Origin: UM-FILTER-42-14 sp964586055 | GTDB taxonomy: Bacteria > Patescibacteriota > Microgenomatia > UBA1400 > PJMF01 | Length of the DNA: 16,055 bases | Direction of reading: 5' to 3' | NCBI GenBank assembly: GCA_964586055.1 | Contig: CAZPFX010000018.1 | Span: 1 to 16,055 of the forward strand | Part shown: positions 1 through 5,795 of the stretch, piece by piece | How positions within the stretch are numbered: the stretch's first letter is position 1 | Layout: every line of letters starts with the position of its first letter | Notes under the pieces: model-generated | Databases searched by the model: none | What the model was told of the DNA's origin: nothing | Seen by the model: only the letters and a program-made list of their open reading frames with translations | Position numbers and translations under genes: made by a program

Positions 1-1
1 G

Positions 2-318
2 CTCCTCGGGTAGGACTCGAACCTACAACCCTCCGGTTACATGAAATCCATATATTTCTATACGGCATGGACTATATCTTCACCATATTTTAAATTTTCA
101 TTACAAATTTAGGTGGTGGGCGCTCTGCTTGCTTTTTAAACAAGTCTGGGTGTAATCACCTAGTCTCTGAACCTTCCCCAAATTGGGGCTTGGCTGCGGA
201 TTGCCATTGCACTAATGTGCAGAAGGTTTCCCGCAATTCACCCACAGTTCATTCCATTGTTTCCACTGGAAGCTGCAATTTTTTACAGCCGGATGCTCTG
301 CCATTGAGCTACCGAGGA
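2..318 (-). tRNA. tRNA-Asn(GUU), interrupted by a group I intron
   Basis: Read on the minus strand, the exons at 318-285 and 39-2 fold into a complete cloverleaf. The 7-bp acceptor is TCCTCGG/CCGAGGA. The D arm is GCTC-AATGGCA-GAGC, the T arm is GTAGG-TTCGAGT-CCTAC, and the variable region is 5 nt (GGGTT). Joining the exons gives an anticodon arm TCCGG-CTGTTAA-CCGGA with anticodon GTT, so asparagine. The U1-A72 pair and discriminator G73 match bacterial tRNA-Asn. Position 1 would be the first C of CCA, so whether CCA is encoded cannot be seen. The intron falls between U35 and U36. Without the intron, the 5' exon alone would suggest a GTA (Tyr) anticodon, but the short variable region argues against tRNA-Tyr. 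Confidence 0.93.
40..284 (-). ncRNA. group I self-splicing intron in tRNA-Asn
   Basis: This 245-nt insert follows a U and ends in G, as group I introns do. P1 forms between exon GCUGU and the internal guide GCAGC (276-272), with the expected U-G wobble at the 5' splice site. Other helices (genomic positions): P2 271-267/256-252; P3 244-239/152-147; P4 TGCGG 235-231 with CCGCA 199-195; a 5-bp hairpin 221-217/212-208 in the P5 arm; P6 194-192/173-171 with a CCCC/GGGG extension; P7 GACTA 165-161 with TAGTC 74-70; P8 118-114/85-81; P9 65-59/54-48 closed by a GAAA tetraloop. The R and S core strings (TTCAGAGACTA and AAGATATAGTCC) are typical of the IC3 introns of bacterial tRNAs. No homing endonuclease ORF fits inside. 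Confidence 0.92.
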
Positions 319-335
319 TAGTTTGTTAATGTGCC

Positions 336-355
336 GACTTTGCAACCGCAAAGTC
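336..355. other. perfect 8-bp hairpin in the tRNA-Asn 5' leader
   Basis: GACTTTGC-AACC-GCAAAGTC is a perfect inverted repeat lying between the tRNA promoter and the tRNA 5' end, so it should be part of the precursor transcript. There is no T-tract on either side, so it is not a normal terminator. It may assist leader folding or processing; that role is inferred. Confidence 0.5.
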
Positions 356-368
356 TATGACATGCTGC

Positions 369-397
369 ATTGTAGCCAGCAGGGGGTGATATAGCAA
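369..397 (-). promoter_or_regulatory. sigma-70 promoter of tRNA-Asn
   Basis: On the minus strand TTGCTA (397-392) and TACAAT (374-369) are separated by exactly 17 nt. Transcription would start near 362, about 44 nt before the mature tRNA end. The stretch 319-420 holds no gene, only this promoter and the leader hairpin. Confidence 0.65.
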
Positions 398-420
398 CTG
401 TTCTTTCTTGATAATTAGGT

Positions 421-1053
421 TTACAAAATCACCGCCAGCGCATTTTTCATATAAAGAATTGCAAAGCCAACGAGTGTTAATCCCAAAGCCTTGAGGGTGT
501 ATTTATAGATGTTGCTTTTGAAAAACCAGCCTGCTTTAGATGTTAGGGCAAGGTAGACGAAGTTTATGCCCATGAAGGCGAAGTAAAAGCCTGCTAAGAA
601 GGCGATCGGGAGCCAAATACTAACAGCATAGCCAGTGATAATAGCGGGTCCCGCCAGGGCAAACCAAAATAAGTGTGAACCAGGATTTAAGAGAAGTACC
701 GCTGCCCCCTTTACGAATGATTGAGGCTTAGCATCTTTATTGAGCTTAAAGTCACCTGTGTAGAAAAAGTTCTCGTAGCCGAGCTTGAAGAGATAAGCTG
801 CGCCGATTAGATAGAGCCAGCCCATGGTGATTGATCCCTCTATCGCAATAGATGATAGAAGTAGCAGCGTGACTGGGACACGAACAATATCAACGAGTGG
901 AATAGAGAAAATTATTTTCAAGCCTTCTTTAAAACCGTGTTTAAGAGTTTGCGCCACGATGACCGAGACCAGTGGTCCTGGAATGATTCCCGCCGACAAT
1001 CCAAGGGAAGCTCCAAAAAATAACGAGGGAAGTACTTGGGAAACAGGACTCAT
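421..1053 (-). CDS. LysE/RhtB-family amino-acid exporter
   Basis: This is a 210-residue, highly hydrophobic inner-membrane protein with about six predicted membrane spans. It has the family signature near the N-terminus (IIPGPLVSV at residues 23-31, followed by a hydrophilic KHGFKEGLKI loop) and a second Asn-Pro-Gly motif around residue 123. Length fits LysE/RhtB/CadD-type transporters (190-220 residues), which export amino acids or other small solutes by proton antiport; the substrate cannot be told from sequence. The ATG lies 9 nt after the nitroreductase stop, so the two are probably cotranscribed. No strong Shine-Dalgarno is seen. Downstream is the tRNA-Asn promoter rather than a recognisable terminator. 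Confidence 0.85.
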   Translation of the reverse strand: MSPVSQVLPSLFFGASLGLSAGIIPGPLVSVIVAQTLKHGFKEGLKIIFSIPLVDIVRVPVTLLLLSSIAIEGSITMGWLYLIGAAYLFKLGYENFFYTGDFKLNKDAKPQSFVKGAAVLLLNPGSHLFWFALAGPAIITGYAVSIWLPIAFLAGFYFAFMGINFVYLALTSKAGWFFKSNIYKYTLKALGLTLVGFAILYMKNALAVIL

Positions 1054-1062
1054 GGCTTGAAA

Positions 1063-1695
1063 CTAGATCGTAAAGATGACCTTCTCAGCACTGTATCTTA
1101 CTTTTTTGTAGTTAGCATACTCGTCGTCTGCGGCTCTAAAGCCAACAGGGCAAATTGCACAAGTGGAGAGTCCCTGCTCTTTTAGGCCAAGAATTTCGTC
1201 AAATTTAGAATTATCAAAGCCTTCCATCGGACAGGCGTCAATGTTTTCTATAGCTGCGGCTGTTAAGAGGACTCCGAGGGCGATATAGACTTGTTTTGCC
1301 ATCCATGCCGAGAGTTCGTCCTTTGACATACCCGTGACTGATCCGACCATCATTTCTTGATACTCTGCTAATGATTCAGCAGGAACCCCTCTTTTCGAGG
1401 CAACATCTTGAACAAATTCAATGACATCTTTTTCGCCGAATTCTGCTTTTCTGCAGAGAACGATCAGTTCTGAAGCGTCAGTGACTTGAGTTTGTCCCCA
1501 AGCTGCGTCTTTAAGTTGAGCTCTAATTGCAGGATCTGTGACAACGACAAATCCCCAGGGTTGAAGGCCAAAGGAAGATGGAGCTAATCTAAGAGCTTCT
1601 GTGAGAACTGAAAGTTGTTCACTGGTTAATTTTTTTGTTGCATCAAATTTCTTTGTTGCGTAGCGCCAATTAAGTTGCTTGATGAGATCGGACAT
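1063..1695 (-). CDS. NfsB-type NAD(P)H nitroreductase
   Basis: This 210-residue flavoprotein is close to the usual length of the NfsB/NfnB branch (about 217). Visible family features are the FMN phosphate-contacting basic segment RYATKKF (11-17), the APSSFGLQPWGFVVV block (39-53) and a C-terminal LGLKEQGLS...PVGFRAADDEY segment that ends the flavin site. Such enzymes are cytosolic FMN dimers that reduce nitroaromatics, quinones or other electrophiles with NAD(P)H; the natural substrate is unknown here. It starts 21 nt after the rpoD stop, with a purine-rich AAAGAAAGAGA before the ATG as a possible ribosome site. Placement with thioredoxin genes upstream fits a general redox role, which is inference. 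Confidence 0.9.
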   Translation of the reverse strand: MSDLIKQLNWRYATKKFDATKKLTSEQLSVLTEALRLAPSSFGLQPWGFVVVTDPAIRAQLKDAAWGQTQVTDASELIVLCRKAEFGEKDVIEFVQDVASKRGVPAESLAEYQEMMVGSVTGMSKDELSAWMAKQVYIALGVLLTAAAIENIDACPMEGFDNSKFDEILGLKEQGLSTCAICPVGFRAADDEYANYKKVRYSAEKVIFTI

Positions 1696-1716
1696 AGTCT
1701 CTTTCTTTGGGTGTTA

Positions 1717-2808
1717 TTACTCTAAAAAGTCTTGGAGTTTCTTGCGACGGCTTGGGTGCTTGAGCTTTCGAAGGGCTTTGGCTTCGATTTGGCGAATTCT
1801 TTCTCTTGTGACACCGAACTTGCGACCGACCTCTTCTAAAGTCATCATTTTGTTGTTTGAAAGACCGAAGCGCATGCGAAGGACCCTTGCTTCTCTATCA
1901 GAAAGTGCTTCGAGAACTTCATCAACATTTTCGCGAAGCATTTGTTGGCTAGTGGCATCGTATGGTGAGACTTGTTTATCATCAGCAATGAAATCTCCGA
2001 GGACACTCTCATCTTCACCACTGCCGACTGGGGCTTCGAGCGAAGTAGTGTTTTGAGAAATTTTGAGAATCTCGCGGACCTTTTCAGGATCCATTTCCAT
2101 TTCTTTACCAATTTCTTCTGGAGTTGGTTCACGTCCCAGATCCTGCATTAGGCGTCTGGCTGTTCTCATTAACTTATTGATGGTCTCGACCATGTGAACT
2201 GGGATACGAATAGTTCGAGCTTGATCAGCTATTGATCTTGTAATAGCCTGCCTGATCCACCAGGTAGCGTAGGTTGAGAATTTAAAACCCTTGGTCCAGT
2301 CGAATTTTTCAACGGCTCTGATGAGACCCTTATTTCCTTCTTGGATTAGGTCCAGGAAAGTCATGCCGCGGCCAATGTATTTTTTGGCTATAGAAACAAC
2401 TAGGCGAAGATTGGCATCGATAAGTTCTTTTTTGGCTTTTGGATCTCCGGACTCTACTTTTTGGGCTAAGCGAATTTCTTGTTCTCTATTCAGAAGTGGA
2501 ATGCGTCCAATTTCCTTAAGATACATTCGAACTGGGTCTGAGACACCAGCGCTTCCGAGCGAAGAGATAAGCTCTAGTTCTTGGGCTAGTTCATCGGTCT
2601 CATCTGGCTCATCTGTTTCTGAGACTGACTCAAAAATATCGATGCTTCCCTTGATGAGTTTGTCATAAAGATTATCAAGCTCGTCGATGTAGAGTTCTGG
2701 CTCCACAAAGACTTGCATGATCTCATCTTGGGTGATGTGACCTTGCTTCTTAGCCTTTTTTTGGAGGGCTTCTAGCTCAGTTAAAATTGCTTGTGGAACT
2801 TTTTTCAT
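1717..2808 (-). CDS. rpoD: primary RNA polymerase sigma factor (sigma-70)
   Basis: This is a 363-residue housekeeping sigma factor. A short region 1.1-like N-terminus and an acidic linker (61-80) precede region 1.2 (DPVRMYLKEIG, from 91). Region 2 (about 128-200) holds the core-binding LIDANLRLVV and the -10 recognition stretch FSTYATWWIRQAI. Region 3 runs to about 280. Region 4.2 has the TLEEVGRKFGVTRERIRQIE helix-turn-helix that contacts -35 elements, and the protein ends in the usual KLKHPSRRKKLQDFLE tail. There is no large non-conserved insert as in proteobacterial RpoD, so it resembles Gram-positive and CPR sigma-A. It may have its own promoter in the 55-bp gap after gdhA. Confidence 0.97.
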   Translation of the reverse strand: MKKVPQAILTELEALQKKAKKQGHITQDEIMQVFVEPELYIDELDNLYDKLIKGSIDIFESVSETDEPDETDELAQELELISSLGSAGVSDPVRMYLKEIGRIPLLNREQEIRLAQKVESGDPKAKKELIDANLRLVVSIAKKYIGRGMTFLDLIQEGNKGLIRAVEKFDWTKGFKFSTYATWWIRQAITRSIADQARTIRIPVHMVETINKLMRTARRLMQDLGREPTPEEIGKEMEMDPEKVREILKISQNTTSLEAPVGSGEDESVLGDFIADDKQVSPYDATSQQMLRENVDEVLEALSDREARVLRMRFGLSNNKMMTLEEVGRKFGVTRERIRQIEAKALRKLKHPSRRKKLQDFLE

Positions 2809-2823
2809 AGGATGCCTCGAGAT

Positions 2824-2836
2824 GGTATATTATACC
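2824..2836 (-). promoter_or_regulatory. rpoD -10 element within a short palindrome
   Basis: A consensus TATAAT (2834-2829, minus strand) lies 20 nt before the rpoD ATG, inside GGTATA-A-TATACC. No good -35 hexamer is present 16-18 nt upstream, so the promoter would be weak or activator-dependent. The palindrome may be incidental. Confidence 0.5.
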
Positions 2837-2863
2837 CGACCAGACGCAAAATGGTTTACCAGT

Positions 2864-4174
2864 TTAGATTTCACCCCGTAAAAACAGAGAATCTATAACT
2901 TTTTTCACGGCCACTTGATAGGCTGAAAGCCTCATAGCATCACCAGTTTTTTCATGCATTTCCCAAGTTTTGTTGAAAGCGGAGACCATTAGAGGATGAA
3001 GTTTATCTAATACCTCAGCTTTTGACCAATGGGTGCCTGATAGATTTTGTACCCATTCGAAGTAAGACGTGCTCACGCCACCAGAATTAGCAAGAATGTC
3101 AGGAATCACCATGACGCCGCGCTTCTCAAGAATTGCGTCCGCTTCCGGAGTAGTTGGTCCGTTGGCCATCTCGATGATGGTTTTGGCCTTAATTAGTTTT
3201 GCATTTTCAGTGGTGACAACGTTTTCTAAGGCGGCTGGAACCAAGACGTCAACATCTAGAGTTAGGAGTTCTTCGTTGCTTATCATTTTTCCCAGGGACA
3301 TATCGCAGTGTTTCTCATCACAAGCGCACTCGGAAATTTTTCCAGTAGCTTTCTTGCATTCAAGTGTTTTGTCTGGATTAAGACCTGTTTCTACATACAT
3401 GCCTGATTTGGAGTCTGAGACAGCGACGACTCTGTAACCAAGTTTGTCGGCATGATGAGCAAACCAGTAGCCAACGTTTCCAAAGCCTTGGATGGCGATG
3501 GTGATGTCCTTTTTACGATCCCATTTATTTTTCTTTGCAAGTTCTTCTAGAACATAAACGCCGCCAAGACCGGTTGCTTCCGCTCTTCCTTCAGAGCCAC
3601 CCATCTCAAGGGGTTTTCCTGTGAATGCAGCGAGGGGGTTTTGTAGATGAGCTGTGTCATTTTCTTCTAACATTTTTTCATATTCATTTGCCATCCATGC
3701 CATGATTTCTGGAGTAGTATTCACATCAGGGGCTGGAACATCGATCCATGGACCAACATTAGTTCCAAGGAATCGTACGTAGGCACGACTGAGTCGTTGA
3801 AGTTCTCTCGAGCTAAGTTTTTTCGGATCGACAATTATGCCACCTTTAGCTCCGCCATACGGAATATCCGCGACGGCAGTTTTCCAACTCATCCACATAG
3901 AAAGTGCTTTTACTTCTTCCTCTGAGACATCTGGGTGGAAGCGAATTCCGCCCTTATATGGTCCGCGAGCATTTGAGTGTTGAGATCGGTAGGCCTCGAA
4001 TGATTCCGTGGAGCCATCATCCATGATGATAGTGAGCTTGTCAGCCAAAAGCTGAGTTGGTTTTGAGAGAAGAGAGATCGCATTATCAAAGCGACTTTTA
4101 TCTTCGTATTGTGGCCGAAGTTTTTCAGCAACTAGCTTTAGCTGTGTAACAGCATGCTCGTATGGATTATTCAT
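2864..4174 (-). CDS. gdhA: Glu/Leu/Phe/Val dehydrogenase (glutamate dehydrogenase)
   Basis: At 436 residues this is typical for the hexameric NAD(P)-dependent enzyme that interconverts glutamate and 2-oxoglutarate plus ammonium. The dimerisation/substrate domain has YKGGIRFHPDV (73-83), the SWKTA lysine (98), the catalytic-lysine motif PYGGAKGGI (K110) and PAPDVNT (147-153). The Rossmann domain carries GFGNVG (230-235). A Cys-rich insertion at 273-290 (C273, C283, C285, H289, C290) interrupts the region before the conserved ISNEELL and is unlike textbook enzymes. The ATG at 4174 is chosen over one at 4207 because it begins 5 nt after the trxB TAA, avoids an overlap and drops a non-homologous 11-residue extension. 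Confidence 0.93.
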   Translation of the reverse strand: MNNPYEHAVTQLKLVAEKLRPQYEDKSRFDNAISLLSKPTQLLADKLTIIMDDGSTESFEAYRSQHSNARGPYKGGIRFHPDVSEEEVKALSMWMSWKTAVADIPYGGAKGGIIVDPKKLSSRELQRLSRAYVRFLGTNVGPWIDVPAPDVNTTPEIMAWMANEYEKMLEENDTAHLQNPLAAFTGKPLEMGGSEGRAEATGLGGVYVLEELAKKNKWDRKKDITIAIQGFGNVGYWFAHHADKLGYRVVAVSDSKSGMYVETGLNPDKTLECKKATGKISECACDEKHCDMSLGKMISNEELLTLDVDVLVPAALENVVTTENAKLIKAKTIIEMANGPTTPEADAILEKRGVMVIPDILANSGGVSTSYFEWVQNLSGTHWSKAEVLDKLHPLMVSAFNKTWEMHEKTGDAMRLSAYQVAVKKVIDSLFLRGEI

Positions 4175-4179
4175 ATTAT

Positions 4180-5115
4180 TTAGCTTTCTTGCTGGGATTC
4201 CAGCCATCTCTCTGTATCAAGGGCGGCACTACAACCAATTCCGGCTGCTGTAATTGCTTGTTTATATTTGTGATCTACATTGTCTCCGGCAGCAAAAACT
4301 CCTTCCACAGAAGTCATGGTCGGAAATTTTTCCGATTTCTTTCCAGTGACGACATAGCCGTGGTCATCTAGATCGACAGCCTCAGCAAAAATTCTTGTCA
4401 TTGGTTTATGACCGATGGCGACAAACACTCCATCCGCTTGAAGCGTTTTTGCTTCTCCATTTGTTTCAACAACTATTTCTTTCACAACTCCCTCACCTCT
4501 GACTTCTTTTAGAACTGTGTTCCACATTACTTTCACTTTCTCATGTGAAAGTACTCTTTCCTGCATAATCTTACTGGCTTTAAAAGAATCGCGACGATGA
4601 ATGACAGTGACTGATTTGGCAAATTTTGTTAGGGCTAAGGTGTCTTCCATGGCGCTGTCGCCGCCGCCAACTACGAAAGTTGTTTTATCTCTATAAAAGG
4701 CCGCATCACAGACTGCGCAAGTGCTTACTCCCCGGCCAAGAAAGACTTTTTCTCCGGGCACTCCGGTCATGATCGACTCAGCACCAGTGGCGATGATAAT
4801 GCTGTCAGCAGTAAAATTTGCATCTGCGGTCGAAACTTTGAAGGGTTTTGAAGTCACGTCTATAGAAGTCACGAACTTGTCCACCATTCTCGCTCCAAAC
4901 TTTTCAGCTTGGGCTCTCATGTCCATCATCAGCTGCGGCCCCGCAATGCCTTTGGGAAATCCTGGAAAGTTTTCTATGTCAGTGGTCCACATTAGTTGGC
5001 CACCACTCTGCTCACCCGCAAATACAATCGGCTGAAGCTGAGCTCTGCCTGTGTATATTGCAGCCGTATATCCAGCTGGTCCGGACCCAATAATAGCAAC
5101 GCGGGTGTGTTCCAT
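4180..5115 (-). CDS. trxB: thioredoxin-disulfide reductase
   Basis: This 311-residue low-molecular-weight flavoenzyme moves electrons from NADPH through FAD to thioredoxin in the cytoplasm. The FAD motif is GSGPAGYTAAI (10-20). The redox pair is CAVC (C133, C136). The NADPH domain has GGGDSAMED (150-158) and HRRDSFKA (173-180), whose arginines favour NADPH. The C-terminal FAD motif is GVFAAGDN. The length matches E. coli TrxB (about 320). The gene follows trxA by only 1 nt beyond its start codon, and its stop is 5 nt before gdhA, so the three are probably translated from one message. A complete TrxA/TrxB pair is therefore encoded here. Confidence 0.97.
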   Translation of the reverse strand: MEHTRVAIIGSGPAGYTAAIYTGRAQLQPIVFAGEQSGGQLMWTTDIENFPGFPKGIAGPQLMMDMRAQAEKFGARMVDKFVTSIDVTSKPFKVSTADANFTADSIIIATGAESIMTGVPGEKVFLGRGVSTCAVCDAAFYRDKTTFVVGGGDSAMEDTLALTKFAKSVTVIHRRDSFKASKIMQERVLSHEKVKVMWNTVLKEVRGEGVVKEIVVETNGEAKTLQADGVFVAIGHKPMTRIFAEAVDLDDHGYVVTGKKSEKFPTMTSVEGVFAAGDNVDHKYKQAITAAGIGCSAALDTERWLESQQES

Positions 5116-5116
5116 A

Positions 5117-5461
5117 TTAAGCTTTCAGGGCACTATCGAGCATCTGGACGTAGCCTTCTCTGCCAGCGAAACCAATTTTGCGATCAATTTCTTTGCCATT
5201 TTTTAACATGACAACAGTTGGAATGCTCATGACGCCATACTTTTGGGCTAAGTCTTGATTGGCATCGACATCAACTTTGGCGATAATGGCTTTGTCAGCA
5301 TATGTACCAGAAAGCTCGTCAATGATTGGAGCGGCCATTTTACATGGACCACACCACTCGGCGAAGAAATCAACTAGGACGGGCTTGTCGCCTGCCTCTG
5401 AAATGGTGGCGTCAAAAGTTGCGCTTGTTAGGTGGGTTGCCCCTTGGTTAGTGTCTGTCAT
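5117..5461 (-). CDS. trxA: thioredoxin
   Basis: This is a 114-residue thioredoxin with the invariant WCGPC active site (C37, C40), the upstream DFFAEWC strand and the cis-proline motif MSIPTVV. It reduces protein disulfides and is recycled by the adjacent TrxB. I chose the ATG at 5461 because it is preceded by a purine-rich AAAGGA; a GTG at 5473 would add four residues and use up that ribosome site. The gene lies 46 nt after the csoR-like gene. The gap has an AT-rich TATAAA-like hexamer but no convincing -35, so transcription probably comes mainly from the repressor's promoter. Confidence 0.95.
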   Translation of the reverse strand: MTDTNQGATHLTSATFDATISEAGDKPVLVDFFAEWCGPCKMAAPIIDELSGTYADKAIIAKVDVDANQDLAQKYGVMSIPTVVMLKNGKEIDRKIGFAGREGYVQMLDSALKA

Positions 5462-5507
5462 ATTTCCTTTCACTAATTTTCTATTATTTATACTACTTAT
5501 ATTAGTC

Positions 5508-5741
5508 TTAGCGTAAGAGTTCCTTTAGAACTGTGTCGAGACGGTCGATGTCTTGTTCTCTTGAGCAACTACAGGCTTCGGTGGTTAGAAGATCCTTTGC
5601 GACTCTGTTCAGCGAATTTTTTACTGCTACGATTTGGTGAACTACGTCAATACAGTCTCTTTCGCTTTCGTACATACGAACAATGCCCTCAAGTTGACCG
5701 GAGATTCTTTTTAGCTGGGTAAGTTGTGGGTCTGTAGCCAT
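5508..5741 (-). CDS. CsoR/CstR-family (DUF156) repressor, non-canonical ligands
   Basis: This 77-residue, all-helical regulator has the family signature LKRISGQLEGIVRM (9-22) and the first metal/thiol residue in RDCIDVVHQI (C30). In copper-sensing CsoR the other ligands are a His 25 residues and a Cys 29 residues later. Here those positions are Glu55 and Cys59, with an extra Cys57. Loss of His with retention of two cysteines is the pattern of CstR-type persulfide sensors. The ATG at 5741 is chosen because a promoter and operator sit just upstream; an upstream ATG at 5780 would put them inside the coding region. It probably represses itself and trxA-trxB-gdhA. The signal sensed is inference. 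Confidence 0.88.
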   Translation of the reverse strand: MATDPQLTQLKRISGQLEGIVRMYESERDCIDVVHQIVAVKNSLNRVAKDLLTTEACSCSREQDIDRLDTVLKELLR

Positions 5742-5747
5742 GTATTC

Positions 5748-5776
5748 AATATACCCCCAGGGGGTATAGGAGTCAA
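5748..5776 (-). promoter_or_regulatory. promoter of the csoR-like/trxA/trxB/gdhA unit
   Basis: Minus-strand TTGACT (5776-5771) and TATATT (5753-5748) have an ideal 17-nt spacing. The -10 ends 6 nt before the ATG at 5741, so the transcript should begin at or next to the start codon. No Shine-Dalgarno is present. Confidence 0.82.
5751..5767. promoter_or_regulatory. CsoR-type operator
   Basis: ATACCCCC-A-GGGGGTAT is a perfect 8+1+8 palindrome of the C-tract/G-tract type bound by CsoR/CstR regulators. It fills most of the promoter spacer and overlaps the -10, so bound repressor would block RNA polymerase. Confidence 0.85.
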
Positions 5777-5795
5777 GCATCTCTTTGACAATAAT

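Noticed and set aside
40..284. Archaeal-type bulge-helix-bulge tRNA intron or unrelated insertion
   Set aside because: The P1 guide pairing, P3-P9 core helices and terminal G fit a group I intron, and no bulge-helix-bulge motif spans the junctions.
280..300. tRNA-Tyr (anticodon GTA) reading across the 5' exon-intron junction
   Set aside because: The loop CTGTAAA would need the 3' stem immediately after it, but the matching CCGGA is 245 nt away. The 5-nt variable region does not fit bacterial tRNA-Tyr, and the spliced product gives a perfect GTT loop.
336..355. Rho-independent terminator for the LysE-family gene
   Set aside because: The stem is perfect but neither strand has a following T-tract, and a good promoter for the tRNA lies just upstream of it.
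4175..4207. Longer gdhA start at 4207
   Set aside because: It overlaps the end of trxB and adds an N-terminal stretch that does not resemble the family; the ATG at 4174 follows the trxB stop by 5 nt.
5742..5780. Longer csoR-like start at 5780
   Set aside because: It would place the -35, operator and -10 inside the coding region; the family core begins only after the ATG at 5741.
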